Of a stretch of DNA of 8,705 nt, positions 1-5,277 are shown in pieces (the stretch's first letter is position 1; the number at the start of each line of letters is the position of its first letter). Below the pieces are notes generated by a model. It was given only the letters and a program-made list of their open reading frames with translations, was not told the origin of the DNA and searched no databases. The position numbers and the translations under genes are program-made. The stretch is from Deltaproteobacteria bacterium (GTDB lineage Bacteria > Desulfobacterota > Binatia > Binatales > Binataceae), in NCBI GenBank assembly GCA_021780585.1, contig JAJXYM010000254.1, positions 1-8,705 of the forward strand, given 5' to 3'.

Positions 1-249
1 ATCGCCCGGCGCTTATCCGCCTGATTCCGCCTGGTGGTCGCGACCAGCGGGCAGCAAGCGCTGCGCCGATGCCGCGATTAATCACGACGAATTAGCCTAC
101 TTGTAAAGCAAATCCGATGCCGAACGTCAGGGGGAAGCCATTTCGGCATCGACCGCCGCTTTCGGAACCCTATCAGGCGCTTGCGAGGCGAATCGCCCCG
201 ACGTTCCGATCAGTCGCGCGGAAAATCGCCCCGCGCCGGCGTGGCGCCG

Positions 250-921
250 TCAGGTTCGTGCGAGGCGGGCGAGATCGAGTTCGAGCATCGCGCCGATTCG
301 CTCGATCATGACGTCGGGCGCGGGATATTTAGCCACCTCCCGCTGATCGAGCGCGTAATGGCCCTGGCGCGGAAAGACGGTCGTCACGCGCTCGCCCCAG
401 ATTTTCTTCACCGCCGTGAGAATCCGCACCTTGTCGTCGATAAAGACGTAATGGTCGGCCGGATAGCGCGCGGCGATATCGTCGAGCTCCTGTTCCTTAT
501 GGATGTAGATGAGGACGTTGCCGCCGAACGCTTCGTGGAGGCCCGAACGATGGACCTTGAGCGGCTGAAAGACCACGTCGCCGTCGGACACGATCGCGAG
601 CGCGCCGAAGTTCCCGCACGCCGCGACGACGTCGAGCGAATTGGGATAGAGCCGGTTGGCGAACGGATAATTGATGAGGAAGTCGCTCACGGCCAGGATG
701 CGGAAGTCGCGCGGATTGCGCACGCGATAGCGCTGCAACGCGCCGAGATAATCGGCATAGCCGAGTTCCGCCCGCAACTCCTCGAAAATCGTCCAATATT
801 GCCGGTTCGAGTCGGGGCCGACGTCGTGCTCCAGTTGGCGCATCAGTTCCGCCTGCACCCGATCGTTATCGACCAGCGTGTTATCGACGTCGAACAGGAA
901 CGCAGTCTTCGTGGATGCCAT
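250..921 (-). CDS. HAD-like hydrolase (haloacid dehalogenase superfamily)
   Basis: This 223-residue protein belongs to the HAD superfamily, whose members are mostly phosphatases or dehalogenases that form an aspartyl-enzyme intermediate with Mg2+. Motif I is DVDNTLVDND at residues 11-20, with D11 the predicted nucleophile and D13 the acid/base. Motif II is the VSDG stretch (S112). Motif IV is VFIDDKVRIL, with D162 and D163 as metal ligands. A lysine around 122 or 143 would serve as motif III. A helical cap of about 80 residues lies between motifs I and II. I chose the ATG at 921 over an in-frame GTG at 972 because a strong GAGGGAG ribosome site ends 6 bases before it, and because motif I then falls at the usual N-terminal position. 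The gene diverges from the VOC operon and stands alone here. The substrate cannot be told; phosphatase is the more common activity for this motif set. Confidence 0.85.
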   Translation of the reverse strand: MASTKTAFLFDVDNTLVDNDRVQAELMRQLEHDVGPDSNRQYWTIFEELRAELGYADYLGALQRYRVRNPRDFRILAVSDFLINYPFANRLYPNSLDVVAACGNFGALAIVSDGDVVFQPLKVHRSGLHEAFGGNVLIYIHKEQELDDIAARYPADHYVFIDDKVRILTAVKKIWGERVTTVFPRQGHYALDQREVAKYPAPDVMIERIGAMLELDLARLART

Positions 922-927
922 CGGTGA

Positions 928-934
928 CTCCCTC
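928..934 (-). promoter_or_regulatory. Ribosome binding site of the HAD hydrolase
   Basis: The leftward strand reads GAGGGAG, a close match to the anti-Shine-Dalgarno complement, 6 bases before the ATG at 921. It decides between that ATG and the upstream in-frame GTG at 972. Confidence 0.7.
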
Positions 935-1115
935 AATCCTTCGCCGCGCGGGCCGCGATTATTCGCCGCCACGATTATCGGCCGATGGCGCGGGTCAGTA
1001 AACGCGCACGGCCGGGTCCGCGCGATGGCGACGTTTGTTGCGCCGCCCGGAATCTTGGTAGTGATCGATCAGGAACGGAACGCTTCGCATCCACGACCGC
1101 GCACGAGGCGCCACC

Positions 1116-1562
1116 ATGATCGAAAGCATCTTCCATATCAACGTCAACGTGACCAACTTCGAACGCTCGCTCGCGTTCTATCAATTGCTCGGCTTCAAGG
1201 TGATTCGCGATCTGAAGGAAGGCGGCAACGACAAGCTCAGCGAGGGCTTGCGGATCCCCGATTGCCGTGGACGCGCGGTGCTGATGATCCTCGGCGATAA
1301 TCCGCGCGCGACCCGGCTCGATCTGATCGAATGGAAAAATCCCCCCACCGCCGGCCGACCGTATCCGCATCTGTGGCACGCCGGGATGTGCCGGATCGCC
1401 CTGCGCACGCGCACCCTGCGCAAGGATTATGAAGAACTGAAGGCCAAGGGCATCGAGTTCTGGTCGGAACCGCAGATGTTCGGCGTGCGCGACGGCCGCG
1501 AAGAGGGCTTCGTCTGCTGCGCCGATCCCGACGGCACGGTGATCGAATTGATCCAGGTCTGA
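1116..1562 (+). CDS. VOC superfamily (glyoxalase/bleomycin-resistance/dioxygenase fold) protein
   Basis: A 148-residue protein with two beta-alpha-beta-beta-beta modules of the vicinal oxygen chelate fold. The first starts at FHINVNVTNFERSLAFY (residues 6-22) and the second at MCRIALRTRTLRKDYEEL (91-108), ending in DPDGTVIELIQV. VOC enzymes bind a divalent metal through one residue on each of four strands. Here H7, E72 and E144 occupy ligand positions, but the position usually holding the second histidine appears to be R93. The metal site may therefore be incomplete, or a nearby residue such as H85 or H88 may substitute. A GAGG ribosome site (1105-1108) lies 7 bases before the ATG. The nitroreductase gene follows after 38 bases, so the two are probably cotranscribed. 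Glyoxalase, isomerase, ring-cleaving dioxygenase or binding-protein roles are all possible; the family call is firm, the reaction is not. Confidence 0.88.
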   Translation: MIESIFHINVNVTNFERSLAFYQLLGFKVIRDLKEGGNDKLSEGLRIPDCRGRAVLMILGDNPRATRLDLIEWKNPPTAGRPYPHLWHAGMCRIALRTRTLRKDYEELKAKGIEFWSEPQMFGVRDGREEGFVCCADPDGTVIELIQV

Positions 1563-1600
1563 GCGCTTGCGCCGCCCGACGCCGGCGCGGAGAGACGATC

Positions 1601-2242
1601 ATGGCGGATGAAATTGGACTGTTCGACGCGATCCATACGATGCGCGCGATGCGCCGGCTGAAGCCGGATCCGGTGCCGGACGCGCTGATTCGCCGGATAA
1701 TCGAAGCCGGGCTATGCGCGCCTTCGGGCGGCGACGTTCAGCATTGGCGCTTCGTCGTGGTCAAGGACCCGGAGGTCAAACGCAAAATCCAGGCGCCGTA
1801 CCGGCGCGCGCTCGACCGGCTGATTCCGCGCTATCGCGCCGCGCCGCCGCCGCCCGGCAAAACCGAGGCGCAGAAGCTGCGGATGCTCGCGGCGGTCGAA
1901 CATCTGACCAACCATCTGCACGAGGCGCCGGTGCTAATCGTATGCTGTCTGGTGGGGGACTTCGCCAAATCGGTCGGACTCGAAAAAATGTCCGGCGCGT
2001 CGATCTATCCCGCCGTGCAGAACATGCTGCTCGCCGCGCGCGCGCTCGGACTCGGCGCCACGCTCACCACGCGCCATCTGCTTTACGAAAAGGAAGTCAA
2101 TGAGGCGCTCGGACTGCCGGACAACGCCGAGTCGTTCGCGGTGATTCCGATCGGCTATCCGATCGGCCGATTCGGGCCGGTCACGCGCGAGCCGGTCGCC
2201 CGGGTGACGTTTCTCGACCGCTGGGACCGGCGCTGGGAGTGA
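1601..2242 (+). CDS. Nitroreductase-family flavoprotein (FMN-dependent oxidoreductase)
   Basis: A 213-residue protein of the nitroreductase fold. These are FMN enzymes that reduce nitro groups, quinones or enones, or carry out specialised steps such as dehalogenation. Matching blocks are the N-terminal arginine cluster MRAMRRLKPDPVPD (residues 14-27), the FMN-phosphate block APSGGDVQHWRFVVV (40-54), the dimer helix and flavin contact GASIYPAVQNMLLAARALGLGATL (132-155), and the C-terminal IPIGYPIGRFGP (183-194). The usual N-x-Q-P in the second block reads D-V-Q-H here. An insertion with a run of prolines (81-85) suggests a subfamily-specific lid over the active site. GGAGAG at 1589-1594, 6 bases before the ATG, supports this start. 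Its neighbours suggest a catabolic or detoxification role; the natural substrate is unknown. No signal peptide, so it is cytoplasmic. Confidence 0.88.
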   Translation: MADEIGLFDAIHTMRAMRRLKPDPVPDALIRRIIEAGLCAPSGGDVQHWRFVVVKDPEVKRKIQAPYRRALDRLIPRYRAAPPPPGKTEAQKLRMLAAVEHLTNHLHEAPVLIVCCLVGDFAKSVGLEKMSGASIYPAVQNMLLAARALGLGATLTTRHLLYEKEVNEALGLPDNAESFAVIPIGYPIGRFGPVTREPVARVTFLDRWDRRWE

Positions 2243-2250
2243 CGGCGCCG

Positions 2251-2267
2251 GCGCGGGCGACCCGCGC
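2251..2267 (+). other. GC hairpin in the nitroreductase-DAO intergenic gap
   Basis: GCGCGGG (2251-2257) pairs perfectly with CCCGCGC (2261-2267) across a 3-base loop, in the 45-base gap before the DAO gene. There is no T-run after it, so it is not a typical intrinsic terminator. It could attenuate or stabilise mRNA between the two genes, but chance is possible in DNA this GC-rich. Confidence 0.35.
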
Positions 2268-2287
2268 CTCCGCCGGCCGATCGCGTC

Positions 2288-3529
2288 ATGGCGACCCTCA
2301 CCGCGCATACTTCCCCCCGGCGCGAACGCTACGGCGTCGCGATTATCGGCGCCGGCGCGATCGGCAGCGCCGTTGCGATGGCGCTCGGCGAACGCGGCAT
2401 CCGCGCGGCGCTGATCGACCTCGATTTGAGCGGCCGGCTGAGTTCGAGCGAACGCAACGCCGGCGGCGTGCGCGCGACCTGGTGGCAGCCGATCAATATC
2501 GCCCTGAGCCGCGCCTCGATTCGCTATTACGAATCCATTCGCGATGAAATCGGCTTCCGCCAGAAGGGCTACCTGATTCTTTATGATGACGCGCGATGGG
2601 CCGAAGCGCTGCGGATCCTGCCGATTCAGCGCGACCTCGACCATCCGATCGAGGCGTTGACGCCGCGCGAAGTCGCTCGACGGGTTCCCGAAATCGACCA
2701 TCTGGACGGTATCGCCGGCGCGACCTTCTCGTCCGGCGACGGCTTGATCAACTCGAATTTGCTCAAGGCGCATTATCGCGCAAGAGCGCGGGCCGATAGC
2801 GCCGAATTTATCGATGGCGCCTTCGTCCACGCGATCGAAACCGGACCGAGCGAAGCGCGCCTGTTCTGCTGGCGGGCGGACGCGGCGCTTACCGACGCGC
2901 AGGTCGCGCGGATGCTCACGCAGGACGAGCCGGGCGAACCGGCGCTCGGACGAATGATCGAGATCGTCGCCGACGCGGTCGCGATCACGGCGGGCGCCTG
3001 GGCGCCAAACGTGCTCAAACTGATCGGATTGGACAGCCCGACCGCGGCCGTGCGCCGCCAGCTATGCGTCGTTGACAGCCGCGCCGTCACGCTGGAGCGC
3101 TACGGGATGATTTTCGACTCGTCGGGAGTCTATTTCCACAATGACGGGCCGCATATCCTGGCCGGCTATTCACCGCCCGAAGAACCCGCTGGCTACAGCT
3201 TCAAATTCGACGGCGAAGAATTTTTTCAGCGCGAAATATGGCCGCGGATGTATGCGCGGGCAAGCTGCTTCGAGCGGCTGCGTTTTCTCTCGGGATGGGC
3301 CGGACTGTACGAAATGACGCCCGACCGCAGCGGCATCCTGGGCGCGGCGGCGCCGCGCGTCTTCGAGGCGCATTCGTTCAGCGCCCACGGCGTGATGCAA
3401 TCCTATGCGGCGGGACAGGCGCTCGCCGATTTGATCGCCACGGGCGCCCGCGGCGGTGGGGACGCGCGATCGCTCGGACGCGAGCGTTTCGCCACCGGCA
3501 AATTGCTATACGAAGAATTGCACTGGTAG
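2288..3529 (+). CDS. FAD-dependent oxidoreductase, DAO (D-amino acid/sarcosine oxidase) family
   Basis: A 413-residue flavoprotein of the DAO family, whose members oxidise C-N bonds of amino acids, N-methyl amines and related compounds. An N-terminal Rossmann motif GAGAIGSAVA (residues 21-30) ends with an acidic residue in LIDLD (44 or 46) for FAD ribose. The block SSERNAGGVRATW (53-65) resembles the FAD loop of sarcosine oxidase/FOXRED1-like proteins. A second FAD contact is AITAGAWAP (232-240). The C-terminal part has GWAGLYEMTPDRSGILG (336-352) and HGVMQSYAAGQALADLI (367-383), the usual closing FAD block. Length fits the family and both ends look intact. The ATG at 2288 has no obvious ribosome site, so it may depend on coupling to the upstream gene, 45 bases away. 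A Rieske remnant begins almost immediately after the stop codon. Substrate unknown; an amine or amino-acid derivative is the best guess. Confidence 0.87.
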   Translation: MATLTAHTSPRRERYGVAIIGAGAIGSAVAMALGERGIRAALIDLDLSGRLSSSERNAGGVRATWWQPINIALSRASIRYYESIRDEIGFRQKGYLILYDDARWAEALRILPIQRDLDHPIEALTPREVARRVPEIDHLDGIAGATFSSGDGLINSNLLKAHYRARARADSAEFIDGAFVHAIETGPSEARLFCWRADAALTDAQVARMLTQDEPGEPALGRMIEIVADAVAITAGAWAPNVLKLIGLDSPTAAVRRQLCVVDSRAVTLERYGMIFDSSGVYFHNDGPHILAGYSPPEEPAGYSFKFDGEEFFQREIWPRMYARASCFERLRFLSGWAGLYEMTPDRSGILGAAAPRVFEAHSFSAHGVMQSYAAGQALADLIATGARGGGDARSLGRERFATGKLLYEELHW

Positions 3530-3530
3530 C

Positions 3531-3666
3531 GTACGCCGCCAGAGCGTGCTCTTCCGGGACGCGGCCGGCCGGATCGCGGCGCTCGAAGACCGCTGCCCGC
3601 ATCGCGGCGCGCGGCTGCGGGCGAGCCGGACGCGCTCGCGCCGGCGCCATCAGTCCCGGCGCCTCT
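3531..3666 (+). pseudogene. Remnant of a Rieske [2Fe-2S] domain protein (oxygenase or ferredoxin component)
   Basis: Starting two bases after the DAO stop codon, one frame reads QSVLFRDAAGRIAALEDRCPHRGARL (codons at 3540-3617). This is the first half of a Rieske domain, with the Cys-x-His cluster ligands C (3594) and H (3600) and the conserved R-G after them. The piece has no plausible start of its own and lacks the 20-30 residues that normally precede this block. After 'ARL' that frame becomes arginine-rich. A shift to the frame with codons at 3619 onward gives GRAGRARAGAIS, which resembles the usual 'G.v..gai.CPYHGW' continuation. The second C-x-x-H half of the cluster is absent, and the 64-bp repeat starts right there. 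I read it as a truncated and frameshifted gene. The alternative is a chance similarity, made unlikely by the length of the match. Confidence 0.65.
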
Positions 3667-3730
3667 GTCATTCGCGGGCTTGACCCGCGAATCCATGCCG
3701 ATGGATGGCCGGGTCAAGCCCGGCCATGAC
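3667..3730. repeat. 64-bp twin-hairpin palindromic repeat (REPIN/RPE-like)
   Basis: The element starts GTCAT (3667-3671) and ends ATGAC (3726-3730). Inside are hairpin 1 (3671-3678 with 3684-3691, loop CTTGA), a central hairpin ATCCAT/ATGGAT (3691-3696 with 3701-3706, loop GCCG) and hairpin 3 (3705-3713 with 3719-3727, loop TCAAG). The two 30-base halves are inverted copies identical at 24 of 30 positions. Elements reading 'GTCAT..CGGGCTTGACCCG..ATCCAT' are, from general knowledge, common dispersed intergenic repeats in GC-rich proteobacteria, and their chance translation gives peptides such as GLDPRIHADGWPG. It sits at the broken end of the Rieske remnant. No mobilising transposase is in the window. 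Confidence 0.85.
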
Positions 3731-3748
3731 GGGAAGCGGGGTGGCTCG

Positions 3749-3766
3749 GTCAAGGGCGCCCTTGAC
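3749..3766. promoter_or_regulatory. 18-bp perfect palindrome (operator-like or degenerate repeat)
   Basis: GTCAAGGGCGCCCTTGAC reads identically on both strands. It lies 18 bases right of the 64-bp repeat and shares its CTTGAC/GTCAAG core, so it may be a relic of a second copy rather than a protein-binding site. No T-run follows on either strand and no promoter is obvious next to it. The function is unassigned. Confidence 0.45.
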
Positions 3767-3838
3767 AGGAACGGGGATGGCCTTCACGCGCGCCGCGCGG
3801 TCGCGCGGATGCTGGCGGCGGAGAACGATTCGGGCGCC

Positions 3839-3877
3839 GCGTCCGGCGCGCGTGACGCCTGAGCCGGCGCCGGACGC
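3839..3877. other. 11-bp inverted repeat between convergent units
   Basis: GCGTCCGGCGC (3839-3849) pairs perfectly with GCGCCGGACGC (3867-3877) across 17 bases. It is in the position expected for a transcription-ending or RNA 3'-end structure after the rightward operon, but has no T-run. The inner CCGGCGCCGG (3864-3873) is itself a 10-bp palindrome. Confidence 0.45.
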
Positions 3878-3887
3878 ATCGGGTGAC

Positions 3888-3922
3888 GCGCCGCTCCGCG
3901 CGCGGGACGGGCGGAGCGGCGC
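3888..3922 (-). terminator. Long GC stem-loop just after the amidohydrolase stop
   Basis: A perfect 12-bp stem, GCGCCGCTCCGC (3888-3899) with GCGGAGCGGCGC (3911-3922), has an 11-base loop and begins 7 bases beyond the amidohydrolase stop on the leftward strand. There is no U-tract on either strand, so it may act as a bidirectional stem that stalls polymerase, or protect the mRNA 3' end, rather than as a textbook intrinsic terminator. Confidence 0.5.
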
Positions 3923-3928
3923 AGACGA

Positions 3929-5041
3929 TCAATTCAATCGGTAGACCCGCGCCGCGGTGTCATGGACGATCTTGCGGCGCTGTTCGTCGGGCAGCGCGCC
4001 GAAGCGTTTCGCGACGATTTCCTGCGAGCGCGGAAAAGTCGCCGCCGTATGCGGATAGTCCGACGACCACATCACATTGTCCGGACCGTAGCGCTGCAGC
4101 GAATCGACGAAGACCGGATCGGCGATAAAGGTCGCATAGACCTGGCGCTTGATATAGTCGCTCGCCCGCAGCGGCAGCTTCATCCCGCCGACCGCGCCGA
4201 GCCGGTTCTGCACGGTGTCGAGCCGATACATGAAATACGGCATCCAGCCGACGTCGTTTTCCGCCGAGACAATTCGCAGGCCGGGAAATTTTTCCAGCAC
4301 GCCGCCGTATACCATCACGGCCAGCGATCGTTCGATCTGATGGTGCAGAGTGGCGAGCGAGAGCAGAAAGCCGCGCCCGGCTCCGGGATTCGCGCCGGTG
4401 CCCTGGCGCGCGGTCAGAATATGCAGCGACAGCGGCATCGCGAGGTCCTGCGCGGCGGCCCAGAAGGGTTCGTAGTCGGGATGGTCATACGGGCGATCGT
4501 TCGGCGCCTCCGCCCAGATCATCGCGCCGCGCATCCCGAGCTTCGCGATCCGCTCAAGTTCCGCGACCGCCTGCGGAATGTCCTCGAGCGTGATCAGACC
4601 GAGCGGGATCAGCCGTTTGAGGTCGTAGCGGCAGTAATCGGCCGCCCAATCGTTGAAGGCGCGGAAGCAGGCGGCGCGCAGCTCCGCGTCGTCGAGCCCG
4701 AACAGCGGCATCCCCATCGAGGTGTAGATGACCTCGGCGGCGACGCCATCACGGTCCTGATCCTTGATTCGCCAGGCCGGGTCCCAGACGCTCTTGGGCG
4801 CCGCGTCGAAGCCGCGCTTGTTATGCTCGGGCAGTTCGGCCGACGGCACGCCGGCGCCGAAAAAACCCGCCACGGTCATCGGCGTGATATTCTCGCAGAC
4901 GAAGAACTCGCCCTCGCGCCCCTTGAGATTCCTGACCGTGTGCGGAGCGCGATCGCGGAAGCGTGGGGCGATCCGTTCGGCCCACATCGCGGGCGGCTCG
5001 ACGAAATGCGAATCGGCTGAAATCAGACGATAATCGGACAT
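3929..5041 (-). CDS. Amidohydrolase family 2 (ACMSD-like TIM-barrel metal hydrolase/decarboxylase)
   Basis: A 370-residue protein of the amidohydrolase-2 superfamily, which includes decarboxylases such as ACMSD as well as hydrolases. The opening YRLISADSHFVEPPAMW (residues 4-20) is the first barrel strand with a single H12 and E15 in place of the HxH pair, a variant common in this subfamily. Further likely metal or active-site residues are H207 (LSLHILT), E261/D263 (SAENDVGW) and D328 with H331 (WSSDYPHTAATFP). HPDYEPFWAAAQDLAMPLSLH (187-207) is the typical middle block. The length is normal and both ends look complete. A perfect GGAGGA ribosome site lies 6 bases before the ATG. It is convergent with the DAO operon, so it is not cotranscribed with it, though both could serve degradation of a small organic compound. 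The substrate is unknown. Cytoplasmic. Confidence 0.9.
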   Translation of the reverse strand: MSDYRLISADSHFVEPPAMWAERIAPRFRDRAPHTVRNLKGREGEFFVCENITPMTVAGFFGAGVPSAELPEHNKRGFDAAPKSVWDPAWRIKDQDRDGVAAEVIYTSMGMPLFGLDDAELRAACFRAFNDWAADYCRYDLKRLIPLGLITLEDIPQAVAELERIAKLGMRGAMIWAEAPNDRPYDHPDYEPFWAAAQDLAMPLSLHILTARQGTGANPGAGRGFLLSLATLHHQIERSLAVMVYGGVLEKFPGLRIVSAENDVGWMPYFMYRLDTVQNRLGAVGGMKLPLRASDYIKRQVYATFIADPVFVDSLQRYGPDNVMWSSDYPHTAATFPRSQEIVAKRFGALPDEQRRKIVHDTAARVYRLN

Positions 5042-5047
5042 TTGCGG

Positions 5048-5053
5048 TCCTCC
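5048..5053 (-). promoter_or_regulatory. Ribosome binding site of the amidohydrolase
   Basis: The leftward strand reads GGAGGA, a consensus-level site spaced 6 bases from the ATG at 5041. It confirms that start and predicts efficient translation. It is the strongest ribosome site in the window. Confidence 0.8.
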
Positions 5054-5202
5054 ATGACGGTTCGCGCGCGCGGATGCGCGGGTCGCGACGTGGGCGCGGC
5101 GGCGCGCTTTCCGGGAGCCTTGCCGCCATCACCGTGCAGCGCCGGTTGACGATTCGCGAGTATTAGCGCGGACCGCTCTGACGCGCAAATCCGGCTAAAT
5201 CC

Positions 5203-5258
5203 AAAAACGGCCGCGGCGCGCGCACACGCGCGGCGGAAGGCATCCGGGGCCGCGGCCG
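5203..5258 (-). terminator. Intrinsic terminator of the beta-helix protein gene
   Basis: On the leftward strand a perfect 10-bp stem, CGGCCGCGGC (5249-5258) with GCCGCGGCCG (5208-5217), is followed directly by TTTTT (5203-5207). It starts 19 bases beyond the stop at 5278. The 31-base loop contains a smaller alternating G/C hairpin. It ends the beta-helix transcript and separates it from the amidohydrolase gene, which must therefore have its own promoter in 5042-5202. I could not pick a convincing one there. Confidence 0.75.
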
Positions 5259-5277
5259 AATCGTCGCGGCGATGCGG

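Noticed and set aside
210..249. Possible terminator after the HAD gene (GCGCC/GGCGC stem, TTTT further on)
   Set aside because: The stem is only 5 bp and the T-run is separated from it by about 7 bases.
117..311. Rightward 64-codon frame in the left flank
   Set aside because: Arginine-rich, no ribosome site and overlaps the HAD 3' end. I see nothing convincing in bases 1-249 apart from a 12-bp palindrome at 35-46, which can arise by chance.
181..927. Long rightward reading frame of 248 codons opposite the HAD gene
   Set aside because: Antisense shadow produced by GC-rich codon use; its product has no recognisable motif, while the opposite strand has full HAD motifs and a strong ribosome site.
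973..1115. 10-bp palindromes ATCGGCCGAT (977-986) and TGATCGATCA (1062-1071) in the divergent gap
   Set aside because: Palindromes of this length are expected by chance, and no -10/-35 pair is convincing next to them.
1934..2830. Leftward frame of 298 codons across the nitroreductase-DAO junction
   Set aside because: It spans two well-supported genes on the other strand and yields arginine/alanine-rich sequence without family features.
3238..3753. Small frames whose ends read GLDPRIHADGWPG or WPGLTRPSIGMDSRVKPAND
   Set aside because: These peptides are translations of the 64-bp palindromic repeat, not proteins.
3962..5020. Rightward 352-codon frame opposite the amidohydrolase
   Set aside because: Mirror frame of a conserved enzyme; no motifs and no ribosome site.
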